A stretch of DNA of 64,000 nt from assembly GCF_000264905.1 (NCBI RefSeq), contig NW_006763146.1:1042535-1106534 (forward strand), given 5' to 3'. The first letter of the stretch is position 1. Each line of letters starts with the position of its first letter. A program made the position numbers and the translations under genes. The stretch comes from Stereum hirsutum FP-91666 SS1. Its lineage: Eukaryota > Basidiomycota > Agaricomycetes > Russulales > Stereaceae. Positions 32,005 to 44,561 of this stretch are shown piece after piece. The notes beneath the pieces are model-generated. The model was given only the letters and a program-made list of their open reading frames with translations, did no database searches and had not been told where the DNA came from.

Positions 32005-35000
32005 ATGAACTGGTCCTCCTCCACCATCACCGGCCTCTCGTCCGACACGGGCCCCACGATCGTCATCACCTTCGAGTCGGGCAAATACGTGTTTAATGTG
32101 GGCGAGGGCACGACAAGAGCGCATCTCCAGACGAGGAGGGGGTGGAAGAAGGTCAAGGCGATGTTTTTGACGCAGGCGACGACGGAGCGGATGGGCGGTA
32201 TGACCAGTGCGTGTTCTTTCTTGTTTGTTGTGAAGAGTGTAGGGTGGGCGTTTACTGGGGTTGTGGATGTACTATAGGTTCGATGATGGCCATAGCGGAC
32301 GCTTCGGCGCGTCAGCTCGATATCGTAGGTCCGCCAGGCATCCTCCATATCCTCGCATCCATGCGTCATTTCTTCTACCGGTCCGTCCCTTTTTTTTCTC
32401 TGTATATCTCTCCACACTCACCCTTCTTACTTATACTAATATATTTCAGCGATACCCTCCGCCTCAGCGTTCACGAAACTTCCTACCTATCCCTTTCTCC
32501 ACCCATCGACTCCGGCGCCACCGCCACCGCCACCCTCCCAACCGACCCACCCCCCGTCTTCAAAGACGAAAACATAACAGTCTGGGCTATCCCTCTCTTC
32601 TCCACCTCCTCCACCACATCTGCACCATTAACTTCTCTGAACACGAGTAACGGAGATGGAGATGGAGACGTCACGATGTCCACCTCCGATCCACTCGGCT
32701 CTCTAAAACGCAAACGCGACGACTCTACAGCAGAGGATACTCCTTCTAAAAAACCTGCCCCCGTTAGTTCTGGTGCTGCTACCTCTCCTCCCGATGCTGT
32801 CTCTCCCTCTGAACCCACGACCACCGATACCTCTTCCACCCCGTCCCGAACCGCAACCGCAGACGCAACTCAAGCACCCCTCCTAGACCGCTACCGCGCC
32901 AACCCGCACGAATTCTCCATCCAGTCTCTCACCGGCGCCGAAGCTGAGGAATGGCGAAACCTGACCGTCGGGCACATGTTCACGTTGGCTGAATCGGAGG
33001 CTGCTCCTCCCGTGAAAGATGACGAGAACGCCAAAGGAAGAGAAGGGAGGGATGGTAGAGGTGGAAAGGGCAAGCAGCACAAGAAGGGCAAGAAAGGACG
33101 CACCGACCAGCCCTCGACCACGGATCCCAAATCGAGTGAAGCTCCCCCTCCTCCCCCGCCTGCAACGACAACGAACGGCCGAAGAGATCGCGGGCCCGCG
33201 CGTTTCAACCCCGCGAAATCGTTCCACCAGCTTCCGCGATTCGACCTTCCTTCTTTGTCCTCTTCCTCCCTCTCTTCCTCTTCCACCACCCAACTCTCAC
33301 CCCCAGATGCACCCTCTTCCTCAGCTCCACACCCCGCACCGTCCTGCGCCTACCTAATCCTCGGCCCGCGCATGCGCGGCCGGTTCAACGCGCAACGCGC
33401 AGATGAACTGGGATTGAAAGGACCCCTGCGTGGACGGGTGAGTAAGGGGGAGACTGTTACGTTTTCTGTGGAGGTGGATGATGGAAAGGGAGGAAAGGAG
33501 ACGGTGGAGAGGACGGTGAGGCCGGAGGAGTGTGTGGGGGAGAGTGAGGCGCCTGTGGTACGTCTGGCCATCCTTTCTTTCGGTGTTGTGTGGGATGGGA
33601 AGCGTTGTGGCTTGTAAAGGAAGTGTGTGTGCTGATGTTGTGCGTATACAGGCATCCCTAATAATCGACGTCCCCACACCCTCGCACATCCCCTCCCTCC
33701 TCGCCGCTTTCTCCTCCTCCTCCCACCCCCTGTACGCCAAATTCCGCTCCAAAGACCCAAAGGACCATAAAGAGGTGAACACGCATATGGTGTATCATCT
33801 CCTGGGCGAGGGCGTGCTAGAGGACGAGCGGTATGGGGAATTCATGAGGGGGTTCGCTGATGGGACTTATGTGAATTCTTTCCTTCTTTTTCTTGTGCAT
33901 TTGATACATCTCACACGACACTGATATACTGACATCCTGATATGCATTGTACGCCACAAAACTCGAAACAGCACATGGTCGCCTCCCGCGCACACAACGC
34001 CGACCCGATGACCTTCACCAGCGTCGCGCTCAACCAGCTAAGGCTGAACCAGCTCGATCCGGACATGTTTCCTTCGTTGAAATACAGGCTCGAGGCTGAG
34101 AGGGCGTTGTCGTGTGCGTTGTCCCTCCTTCTCCCCGTCTCTTACTGTCTCCCGCCACTTCCCCATCACGCCCTACCTGACATAACATAATAACTAATAC
34201 CGACTTGTATTTTATTTTGTTTCGTTCTATGCTTTTATGCAGCCATCCCCAACCTCCCGCGAAACACTTTCCCCCTCGTCTCGAACACGTTCACGGATCA
34301 TAGACCGGCCAAACCGCCGGTTATTGACAGTGAGATTCAATCGAGGGATTTATTCCATCCTGTCGTCACTTCCTCGCCCTACCCTTCCTTCTCTTCCTCT
34401 TCCTTCTCCACCAGCACCTCCTCCTCCTCCACCAGTACCACCACTATCACCGCCGCCGCCTCTGCTCCTGCTCCTTCTGCTCCATCTGCTGCCCCGCTAG
34501 TAGAGCTATCCCCCTCGACTTCGGAGAGCTACGTGACAGCGCGGGAGAGGGTACGGGCCGTGGCGAGTGAGATGGAAGGAGGAGGGGAGGGAGGAAGGCC
34601 GGGAGACGATATCGTTGTGATTCCGACGGGGACGAGCAGTGCGGTCGTTAGTCGGTTTAGGAACGGTGAGCCTTTTTTATTATTATCTTGCTTACCTTCC
34701 CTGTCCTCCCTTCCTGTCCTCCTACATTCGTACTCTACCTGATGCTAATATCATTACTTCCGTTTGCTTCTTCCCTCGTGCTATACAGTCTCTGGCCTAC
34801 TCATCCAACTCCCCAAACGGGCCGGGTACGTCATTTTCGACGCGGGCGAGGGGACTTGGGGCCAGATCGTTAGGTTTTTCGGGGTTGAGAGCGGTTCGAA
34901 CCCTGGTAAGGAGAAGAAAAGGCAAGAGGAGGGAGAGACGGCGTATGATGTGTTGAGGACGTTGAAGTGCATCTTCATAAGTCATATCCATGCGGACCAT

Positions 35001-36325
35001 CATGCGGGTTTGGGCAGGATATTGGCGTTGAGGGCTAAAGTTCGTCATCTGTCTCCCCTTTCCCTTCCCTTCCCTTCATCTTCCGCTCCGCTCCAGTTTG
35101 TTACCATCGAACGCTAACAAGAATATCTGTCCACAGCTCAACCCACCACCCCCAGACCCTCTCTACCTCATCGCACCCGAGACCGTCCATCTCCACCTGC
35201 GTGAACTCTCAGACACCGAACCGCTCGGGCTCGCTTCGTCGCTTGGGACGCGGAACGGGGTGATACCCATCCTGGCGGAACATATAGATGTCGTCGCTAA
35301 GGCCTGTAAAGGGAACGGGAACGGATACGGGGGAGGGTACGGGTATGGGGGCAGGAAGCGTGAGGAGCCGGAGGGATATACGCTCGATATGGGTGGAGGT
35401 GTTAATGTGTGGTATGAAGGAAGGGAGGGCACGGAGTGGAAGGGGCAGGGGAAGTGAGTCTTTTTCTACTCCACTTTCTCTAACATTCCGGCATTGCGGG
35501 GTGGTCACTGACTGAATCGGTGCTTTGGGTCCGTGTTCAGTTCGCGGTTGGCCGCGGAGTCGTTGTGCGATATGATGGGACTGAAGAGCATCGAGACCGT
35601 GAATGTTAAGCATCGCGTCCGGGCGTATGGGATCGTGATGACGCATCGGGATGGGTGGCGGATCGTGTACGTTTCCTTTCTTTTCCTTTCCGTGCTCCCG
35701 ACGCAATGATGTTCATTGTTTCTCGATGTAAACAGTTATTCAGGCGATACCCTACCGACGAACAACCTCGTCCTAGCAGGCCAAGACCCCACGCTCCTCA
35801 TCCACGAAGCCACCCTCGCCGACGACCAAGAAGAAATGGCATTCAATAAGGCGCACACGACGGTCGGCCAGGCTGTCAATATCGCCAAGCAGTTCGTCGT
35901 TTTGTTCTATATTCATAACTTAGGTAGGCGGACTGATGCTGACTGGGCTCTTTTTTGTTGTTGTTGGTTATTGTTGCATGGATAGGATGCGAGCTGAAAA
36001 CGTCCTCCTCACACACTTCTCCTCGCGTTACCCACACATGCCAGACTATATCTCCGAATCATCACCCGCGCCCTCTCGTCGTTCATCCCCCTCTCCCTCA
36101 ACACCGCAACCCGACCAGCCCACCCAAAGCCGGAAAGGAAGCGATAATAGTCCGGCGGTGGCGATCGCGCTGGACCACGCGAGGCTGAGGGTGGGCGATA
36201 TGTGGAAGATGCAGCTTTATTTGAAGGCGATCGAGAAGAGCTTTTGGGATGTGAGGGAGGAGGGGGACGAGGAGGAGGAAGAGGCGGTGATGAGGGCTAG
36301 TATGGGCGACCATCATCATCATTAG
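32005..36325 (+). CDS. Long-form tRNase Z (ELAC2/Trz1-type)
   Basis: Endonuclease that removes 3' trailers from precursor tRNAs in nucleus and possibly mitochondria. Eleven exons keep phase (32005-32197, 32278-32380, 32450-33557, 33652-33870, 33972-34113, 34243-34665, 34789-35039, 35137-35453, 35541-35666, 35736-35891, 35986-36325), total 1125 residues. The N-half has ITFESGKYVFNVGEGTTRAH, QTRRGWKKVKAMFLT and LDIVGPPGILHILASM. The catalytic C-half has the beta-lactamase metal motif ISHIHADHHAGLGRI (motif II), later VYSGDTLPTNNLV (Asp ligand), LLIHEATL and LLTHFSSRYPH (His ligand). An insertion of about 230 residues, Ser/Thr/Pro- and Lys-rich, follows the N-half, which explains the unusual length. 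The start is the first in-frame ATG; an upstream open stretch has none. Ends in four histidines. Confidence 0.92.
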
Positions 36326-38499
36326 TGCCAGCCTACGGTAGGCATCAGTTATGTTTCAAGAAGGTCACTCTGGGTTTCTGTCAAGGAGAGATGGAGCGCC
36401 TGTGATCTACGTAGGTATGAGAATACATGGTGATAGACCATGAGTTTCGACATCCTAGCCGCGGTGTCTTCGATTCGCATTTCCTGCCCGTATCAGGGTA
36501 GATGTAAGTTTTGCACGCTTTCAAGGTCAAATGAAGTACAATGTTTGAATTCGAGGATCGCCAGTCGTTCTGTTGGACGCTATCTTTTTCTAGTCACATC
36601 CACACAACACCTCTTTCATCTTTTCCGACCATAACAAGTTCATGAGCGTGATACAGTCTTGGTCACTAAAAGACCTCATTGTCGCCAATCTTTTTTGCAC
36701 ATCGTGAAGGCACAGACTTTAGACTTGGCAGACACGGAAGCAAGTTCTCCGTGGTCCCACGGGACCGATTGATGCAAATCTTGGCGTTTGGCTCACCATG
36801 TTTTCCATAAATAGGTTTCAGACTCAGCAGAACGGCGATCTTGGATGCGTACGTATCGAGACTTGTAGATGAGGATTGGCCCATGACCGGGGATATGTAG
36901 TTGTGCAGCCCTACAATGAGCCCCCTTGCTGTTTTGTTGAGATCCATATCGATACTTGGGTAGGTGGGGGTTTGGGGAAATGTGTGTGCTGAACCAGGAT
37001 CTAGATTCGTCTGAGTCTCGTCCAGGGGGCATCATTGATTCAATGTTTTTGAAGCCATACAAATGATAGGGACGTGACAGGATGTATCCAATAGCAGCTG
37101 ATACCGGCTACATAAGACACCTATCGCGAAAGATGAATGAAAGATGAGAGAAAGGTTGTCGCGTGCGGTCGGAGCCTCGTCCACTTCGCGGATTCCTTGT
37201 TCTCCTCCCCCCGCATCCACTTGGTTCCAACCAAGAGTTTTTGACGGCTTCCCGAGCTTCGAAGCGCAGGATATCGACCCGATGGACCCCCGATGGGCGT
37301 TGATCGTTGATCGTCCCTGCATGCGGTTGGTCATCGCGATCGAGAGAGATTTAAAGGTACTCAAAGCGTGTCGCGAAGAATCCGTTGGGAAGGTCCAGGC
37401 CACCAATAAAAATGCGCAGACGGACGGCCATCGGTTGCGTTGGCGTAACGAAGGAGAAAGGAAGGGATAATTTCAAGTCTAACCTTTTCACGAGTGGATT
37501 ACGCTTCCGAGTGGGGTATGACGCTCCCACGAAAACGCCTATCAAACGGGTGGCATGAGCAGGCGCCGCTACACGGTAAACTCATCATCAAATTCAGACG
37601 ACAACGAACATGTCCGTCGTTCTTTCCGAGTGTACCACGTCCTCCAAAAGTTCGTGTGAACTACTCGAAATTCCTCCGAACCAGGTGGCACAATCGACGT
37701 GTTTTCATGGGTGAGAAAGGAACGCGGTCTCGTACCCGTCCAGACTCTGGAGGTCACCCGCCCCACAGCGGACACCATCCCATTCCTAGTACTTGCTCGC
37801 AGCTGATCCAAATAGTACCAGCTAATGGGACCTAGTAGACTCATAGCCAACGTAGATAGATGATACGCGAGCATTTTTGAACTCCAGTGACTCTTTATCT
37901 CGAGCGTCTTGACAGTCTAAGGGCCTGACAAACTCGCCGATCTGACGCCTGTCTCATAACTATCTGCTCGTAAGTACGTTTTGAAAATGCAAAAAAAGTC
38001 AGCCCGGTCAGCCGCCCTCTTTATTTCGTATTCCACACTTTTCCGGATTTCTCCTCGACAGGCTTCCAGTCCGCTCTCTTTTATTTCCTTCCGTCGTCTT
38101 CCCTTCCCTTGTCCACCGACGACGTGCGTAGCCAGTGGCTCCCCCCACCCTGGCTTCATAATAATCACGTATCACTTACTTTCTTACAGCCTTCACAACG
38201 ACAAACCGACTCTTGTCATCGTCAGACAAGGTCAGACTACCCCTTGCGCTTACGCGCTCTCGCGATTCCTTTCGGACCTTTTCGACCCGCAATACTTGAT
38301 TTGACCTGGACCGCTTTATTATAAGCCCCAAGGTCAGCGGCCCTTTGTCTTCTCTTCTCTTTCGCCGCATTCTGGTCCTCACTCACACACACATTCTAAC
38401 TTTATCTCTCTATCCTCTCATCGTGTTCCGTCACGCCACCGCTCCTTCGTGTGCCAAACCAACATTCATCTGCACCCGACGGTGGACGTCAATCGTACC
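36326..38499. other. Long spacer between tRNase Z and G-alpha genes
   Basis: About 2.2 kb. Minus-strand frames of 60-124 codons occur (for example 37573-37874, starting MLAYHLSTLAMSLLG with one hydrophobic segment), but none matches a family I know. The final 500 bases are pyrimidine-rich, as in fungal promoters, and lead to the G-alpha start at 38500. Confidence 0.45.
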
Positions 38500-41400
38500 A
38501 TGTCCAACCCTCTTCGTGTCCGTGTAGGCCGTCTCAAACCAGCTAAGCATCAAGCCAATTCCCAAGCCGAAGTTTCTCCACTGTCTCCCTCCTCAGGCTC
38601 AGCTTCACCCATATCCATATCTCCACCATTCCACGAACAAAACCTCCGCATGCCCGTCAAAGACCGTCCTAGCGATCGTACAGCAACCTCCCGCCGCACG
38701 TTCGAGGATGGAGACGATTCAGATTGGCCTCCACGTCCGAGTCCGGAGCGGGAGACCGAGGAGCAGCGGACAGAGAGATTGGAGCGGGAGAGGGAGGCGA
38801 AGCGGGTGAGCGATGATATCGATTGTGAGTTAGAGGCGGAGAAGATTGAGAGGAGGAAGAGGAAGCCGGATGTGAAGATATTGTTGCTAGGTGAGTTCCT
38901 CTGTTCCTTTGCGTTGGTCCTTGCTTTTCTGGTGTCTCTGAGTGAGACGGAGGCCATATTACTACCGACGTACTGTGGTTTGTGCTGTGCAGGTTCAGGT
39001 GGCTTTCTCTAGATTAACCCTCTTCGTCATTGGTATTGGGTATTGGTATTGCGGACTTGCTTCAGCCTCCCATCATCTATCCCGCACTCTGGGAAATGTT
39101 CGGCGACTTACTCTTTCATCCCGTTCTACTTAGGCCAAGCCGAATCCGGAAAATCGACCATGCTGCGTAACTTCCAGCTTCAATACACTCCACAAGCTTT
39201 CCGCACCGAAGCCGAAGCCTGGTCCGCGATCATTCACCTCAACCTCGTCCGGTCAGTCAACTTCATACTCTCCCTCTTGCTGGAGCGAGAACGTGAGGCT
39301 ATATCGCAACAACCGCATACCCATGCCCACACAAATACGCATACGCACGGACCGCAAACAAATCCGGATGGAAAGACAATATCCGTGACGCCGAGAAGCT
39401 CGACGTCCTCTGGACCAGAGAATGCCGAGAAAGACGGGAGTGGAGGGAGTCTTGCTGGGCATGCCAGTGTTGCTGGTAGCGCTAGCAGAAGTGGGAGTGT
39501 AACGGAACATGGAGATGGGAAGAGTTCCATGGCATTGACGGACGAGTTGAGGAGGCTGAGAATGAGGTTGAGTCCGCTTCGGAGCGTGGAGGAAGCGTTC
39601 CTAAAGTTCGTCACGGGGAGCGCAGACCCACACACGGTTGCATCGGCTGTGGGAGGTGCACAATACTCGTCAGGGTCGTTGCAGAATACGGCGTCCAACT
39701 CTAACTCCAGCCCCGATGACTTGATCAACCCCAGCGGCAATCCGATATCAACGACGACGTATCCGCCTACAGCTCCTAACACAAATTCGAACACCGATCT
39801 ACAGTTCGACCCTCGAGTCGGCTCGACGACGAGCTGGCAGCGCAAGAAAGGGTACGAGCGGACGTTTGAGGTTTCTGTCAAATCCGGGTCCAGATGGAAA
39901 TCATTGTTTAGGCCGCTTTCTGGGATGAGCAGTTCGGGCCAGCCGGTCAACGGGGCGGGAGGGAAAGCCGGGGTGTATGACGAGCTGAAGAATGCGAGGA
40001 TGGTGTTAGCGGCGTGCAGGGAAGATATTCTGGCACTGTGGGAGAATCCGGTCGTGAAGACGGCATTGGCAAAGGAAAGCATGATGCTGGAATTTCAGAG
40101 CGGGTTGTGAGTACTTCGTTAACTTCCCTTTCCTTTCCCATTTATTATGAGGGTTCGCTCTGGGTGTGTTTGAAATGGTGTTGCTTTTTGAGTTTCTAAG
40201 GGGAGAGATGGTGTTGGGTGATTTTTATCAGAAGTTTGTCGAATTTGGGGAGCGGTTATGGTGTATTATCGAAATTGTTGGTGGTGCGGTGAGTAGCGTG
40301 GCTTATAAGTGGTATCCCCTAAGTTTTTTGGACCAGGTCGAGCGAATAGCAGCGCCAGGGTATATGCCAACATCAGGTACGTAAATTTCCATGTTTCTCT
40401 ATCACTGTTTCTGACTACATGTGACCGCAACAAAACAGGAGACGTCCTCAAAGCGCGTATCGAGACCATGGGCGTCGAAGAACATCTCCTAAAGATGGAA
40501 ACAGGTGGGATTCGTGGCTTCAACAATGTACGCGACCTACTTATCTCATTCACGATCTTGCCTCTTCCTTTTTCTCTCTCTCCTTCCCCCTTCTCTTTCT
40601 ATATGCTACTACGTGGGCGGGCCTGTGGTTTACTCTCGTCTTTGTCTCGTAAACGTGTTATGAACCTTCGTTTAACGAAGCCACTGATGCTGGGCAGACT
40701 TGGGCTATCTATGATGTTGGAGGCAGTCGGAGCCAACGTGGTGAGTGTCTTTCTTCGCTCTTTCTCTTCCGGATTCTGTCGTCTGGGACCGTAATAACAC
40801 TACCTCTTTTGCTTGTTCAACGGGGACTTCTTTAGCTGCATGGCTGCCGTATTTCGATGACGGTAAGCCCATCGCTATCAGAATCTCATACTGACCCGGG
40901 GCTGACGGCATTTTTGCTCCTGTAAAGTCAATATGATTTTGTTCATTGCTCCCGTATCGGCCTTCAACCAAGTCCTCGCCGAAGATCGGAGTGTCAATCG
41001 ATTAGTACGTATCATCAGACTCAAATTCACGCTTCGATTCCCAACCTAATGGGTCGTTCTCTTCGGACCACAGTGGGACACAATATTCCTCTGGAAGTCC
41101 ATTTGCGGAAGCAAACTACTGCAGAAAGTCGAATTTGTGCTGTTGTTGAACAAGTACGATATTCTCGAGGCGAAGCTCAACTCGGGAGTACTGTTCCGGA
41201 AGTTTGTGACGTCGTATAAGGACAAGCCTAATGATATTCAGAATGTACTGTCGTGTATGTTCTCCCTTTTCCGCAGTGCTATTTTACACTCAACTGTTCA
41301 TGTGCTGATTTCATTGTGTCTAGATCTGAAAGGCAAGTTCGCGATGATCTATAAGCAGAATCGACAGAGCGGGGGTATGTTGCACATCCATGTTACTTGT

Positions 41401-41626
41401 GCAACGGTGAGTACATGTCTCTCTTGTTCTTGTACTGTAACTAAAACTAATACTGAACCCGTCATCGTCACGTCGTATAGGATGCAAATGCCACGTCCGT
41501 TGTTCTGGGACGAAGTGAGTCCCCCTTTGAATCTTTGATTTTGAAGTCCCCTAGCTGACACGAAATCCCTCTTTAGTTCGCCAATCCATTTTCACGGAAC
41601 ACTTCGAGAAGGCCGACCTTTTATGA
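38500..41626 (+). CDS. Divergent heterotrimeric G-protein alpha subunit
   Basis: Signal-transducing GTPase. Eleven exons keep phase (38500-38890, 39134-40106, 40324-40376, 40439-40527, 40698-40740, 40836-40862, 40928-41004, 41074-41254, 41324-41406, 41481-41514, 41577-41626), giving 666 residues against about 350 for a usual G-alpha. Visible blocks: P-loop LLLGQAESGKSTMLRNFQLQ, switch I DVLKARIETMGVEEH with the arginine kept, switch II WAIYDVGGSRSQR, guanine-specificity VLLLNKYDILEAKL, and the TCAT loop HIHVTCAT. Three oddities: switch II has Ser where the catalytic Gln normally stands; the N-terminus (MSNPLRVRVGR) lacks the MG...S myristoylation signal; and the helical domain carries a Ser/Asn/Thr-rich insertion of about 200 residues. 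The C-terminus FEKADLL lacks the usual cysteine. It belongs to the divergent basidiomycete G-alpha group, not the canonical Gpa1-3 sets. Confidence 0.88.
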
Positions 41627-42397
41627 AAGAGTTCCGACGTACGCGACGTGCCACTGGGTGTTGTGCTCAACGACTCCACATTCTACTCCCTCAGCGCCCA
41701 TCAAGATGTCTTCATTCATATGCACCTCATGTTTACCTTCACTTTTACTCCGTCGTATGTTCTCTTTATCCTTTGTTTCTAAATACTTCGTAACACGCGA
41801 TCCACAGCAACGCGCACATCTTTATCCTTCCAACTTAGGGCCACACAACCTAACGATCTCATTCATTTTGTTCTTCTACTTTTACCTTCTGTTCTGCCTT
41901 GTAGTTGGATATATTGTTCTTGATTTATACCTTGTATATGTCTATTATCTCTGTCACTGTGTCGGTCAATTCTGTATCATGCACACTGAGGCTGCGTCCC
42001 TTTACGATCCAATTTACTTGCAGAACACACGCTAGTTACGCTTTACGCTTCGCCTTCCGCTCATTTCTCTTCTATTTGGAATATATCTACTTCAGTACTG
42101 CGTAATTGTTCCCGAGAAGTAGACCTCCCGGTCCCTTCGTTCCTCAATATTCTCAGTCTGAGTCTGCCCGGGGCCTGCCCCTAGTTTGGGCCATAGTTGC
42201 GCCACTCAAACCGAACCTTCAGGAGGTGGCACCGGTACCGATCTTGGATGCGGAACAGAGGAGCCGACGTCATTTTCGCACGTGGCTTTTGAGAGCCGTA
42301 TAAGAGGCCGCAGCGCCTGCGTCAGTCCTCAACCATCACCTCCTTCTCCAACGCCCTCCAACCCACACGTTACTTCGCCTAAACATCCAGAAACATA
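41627..42397. other. Spacer between G-alpha and PMP3
   Basis: Likely the G-alpha 3' untranslated region and the PMP3 promoter. An open frame (41658-42035) is very hydrophobic and Tyr/Leu-rich, reflecting T-rich DNA. I do not accept it as a gene. Confidence 0.5.
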
Positions 42398-43035
42398 ATG
42401 GCTATCAAAGGCTCTGACGTTCTTCTCATTCTTGTACGTTTTTATGAGGTCTCGTGGTAAATCTAACGGTACACAGGACTGAACACGGATGGGGTTGTTC
42501 GAATAGGTCGCTATTATCTTCCCTCCAGCTACCGCTGCGTTCCTCACTGGATGCAGTTGTGACCTGCTCATCAACATTTGTTTGACTCTGTAAGTTCCAC
42601 TCTCACTCCTGCACGCTAATTATGAGAATTGACCTTGATGTGTGACGGCGTGCAGTCTCGGATACATCCCCGGTCACTTGGTGCGCTCCTGACAATACTC
42701 ACGACATTCTGAACTGCATATTTACGTCGATTTGTGGGGCATAATGTAGCACGCTTTCTGGCTCATTTACAAGAACATGAAGGCCGAGGACTCATACGGC
42801 CGTGGACAATACACCTGTACGCCGCGTTTCTTCCGAGTCATCTCCTTCCCTCCTGTCCTTTCCCATCCTTCTGCGCATCCCTCCGCAGCATAGATAACTG
42901 ACTCACTCTGTATTGAATGTCACAGACGTCGGCAATGGCCAGTACGAACCCATCTACAACACCCAGGGCCCTGTCCCAGTCCAGGGTGGCCCTGTTCAAG
43001 CGCCAGTCCAGAACTACGGTGCCACTGGTCACTAA
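42398..43035 (+). CDS. Plasma membrane proteolipid Pmp3 (UPF0057)
   Basis: Small membrane protein of about 106 residues from five short exons beginning at the ATG 42398. The sequence starts MAIKGSDVLLILVAIIFPPA and continues TAAFLTGCSCDLLINICLTL and LGYIPGHLHAFWLIYKN, giving the two membrane helices and the conserved CSCDLLIN and GYIPGHLHAFW blocks of the Pmp3/RCI2 family. Members modulate membrane potential and salt or cation tolerance. The tail (about 45 residues, Gly/Gln/Pro/Tyr-rich) is the extended form common in filamentous fungi. The stop is at 43033-43035. Family identity is very secure; regulation cannot be read from sequence. Confidence 0.93.
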
Positions 43036-43646
43036 TCTCAATCCCAATTCTCCCGTAGTGGGAAATCACTAAGAGCTCGTACACCTCTTTCGGACGTCTC
43101 AATCGGAACAGTTTCATACCCTTTGTCTATATCTTTTTTTCTTTCCTCTGCGCTTTATACGTCCCTCGCTCTTCTTCCTGGAGACCAAATCTACCGGGTG
43201 TCTCACTGCTGTTGCCGACTGGTTGTCACATACATGGGCGTACCTGTGTTGTAATTTACTCTTGTCGGACGTATGATCTATTTGAAACGAATATACATGG
43301 TTTTTGATGTATGAATCGTACACAAATGCGGGTAGATAAATGTCTTGCTAGTTGTAAAATTTGTGGAAACCATGCTCATGAACGGGTTGAATTGGACATA
43401 GTGTGAGGTGCTCGGGCGTGGCCTGGTATCGAAAAACACCAGGGCTTGCTCAAGTCATTGCAAGTAATTCGGAGTGCGGACCTTGATGAGTGCCAGTATA
43501 GACTGTCATTCATCCTAAAACATACAAAGCAAGCATTTAGAGATAACTCAGAGTACTGGTATACATCCATTTATAGATCAGCTTCCTCAAGATTTCTTTG
43601 TCCGCTCACCCGTCCAGGTTCTCAACACCCTTCAACGCCTAGCCCG
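43036..43646. other. Convergent spacer
   Basis: Between the 3' ends of PMP3 and the following minus-strand gene. No gene or repeat recognised. Confidence 0.5.
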
Positions 43647-44561
43647 TCAAGGTATCCGCCACATCGCGATACCAGCCCTCGTCTTGTCCACCTCCTTCCT
43701 CACTTCTTTGCTCTCACCACTCCTAACAGCGGCAGCCACAAACAACTTCACCGCAGCCTTCAACGCCGCCTTCGCCTTCTTTTCATCTTGAGCTCCCATT
43801 TCCGAATCCTCCAAGTCCTTCTTCTGACCAGGCATCTCGACACGCGACCATGAGACGCAGAGTTCGAGGTACTCGTAGAGGACGTTCACCACGCCGTCGA
43901 AACCTTTCAGGGTCGTTTCGTTCACCTCGCCCTGTACCTTTCCTTCCGAAATATCCACCCCGGGTTTCTCGCCGTCGGAAAGACTAGTGGACGAGGCAGA
44001 CGGTGTGACGGATATGGCAGCTTCTTCATCACCCGGTAGCACATACTTCCACAGCTGCTCCAACGTCAATCCGTCCCAAGCGACCAGCGGCGCCCCCAAA
44101 CGCACGGGCACGATGATCGCAGGGCACCCATTCATCAGCTGATAATACATCACGCTCTCATGTGGTCTTTGGCTCGACGTCCAGAGGTTGATACGATGTG
44201 GCTTGAGACCCACGACGACCATGACCATTCGACGGGGTGCCGGGGGCTGCGGGAGTGGAGTCAGAGTCGGTTCGGGTGTTGGAGAGGGCGGGGGCGATGA
44301 AGAGCGGGAGTTCGAGCGAGAGTGGGAGAAGACGGAAGTCAGCTTGTTGCTGTAGGCGGTCGAGGTGGCGGTAAGTTTGTCGGTGTAAGAAGAGATGGTC
44401 TGTGAGAGGTTGGGTCTCTCTTTGGGTGTGGACGTCTCAGGGGCGATAACGGGATTGGAGACGAATGAGATGATAGAGGCGGATTCGCGGAGGAGTGTTT
44501 CGCCGATCTTGTAGTCGCCTGCGAGGAAGGGGCCGTGGCAGAAGAGAACGTCGGGTTTCAT
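43647..44561 (-). CDS. Conserved protein of unknown function
   Basis: Intact single-exon frame of 304 residues from ATG 44561. No known domain recognised. Visible features: an N-terminal segment KIGETLLRESASIISFVSNP; a Ser/Pro-rich linker (about residues 80-105); a hydrophobic block MVMVVVGLKPHRINLW; a likely globular part with ESVMYYQLMNGCPAIIVPVR and PLVAWDGLTLEQLWKYVLP; and a lysine/alanine-rich helix KKAKAALKAAVKLFVAAA near the end. The balanced composition and absence of stops over 915 bases make it a real gene. It may share a promoter area with nothing else: its neighbour at 44.8-45.8 kb runs in the same direction. Confidence 0.65.
   Translation of the reverse strand: MKPDVLFCHGPFLAGDYKIGETLLRESASIISFVSNPVIAPETSTPKERPNLSQTISSYTDKLTATSTAYSNKLTSVFSHSRSNSRSSSPPPSPTPEPTLTPLPQPPAPRRMVMVVVGLKPHRINLWTSSQRPHESVMYYQLMNGCPAIIVPVRLGAPLVAWDGLTLEQLWKYVLPGDEEAAISVTPSASSTSLSDGEKPGVDISEGKVQGEVNETTLKGFDGVVNVLYEYLELCVSWSRVEMPGQKKDLEDSEMGAQDEKKAKAALKAAVKLFVAAAVRSGESKEVRKEVDKTRAGIAMWRIP

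Noticed and set aside
36311..36325. C-terminal His4 of tRNase Z as a metal-binding tag-like feature
   Set aside because: Simple CAT repeat at the end of the gene. The catalytic metal ligands are elsewhere.
41658..42035. 125-codon hydrophobic plus-strand frame
   Set aside because: T-rich 3' untranslated DNA produces Leu/Phe/Tyr runs; no family resemblance.
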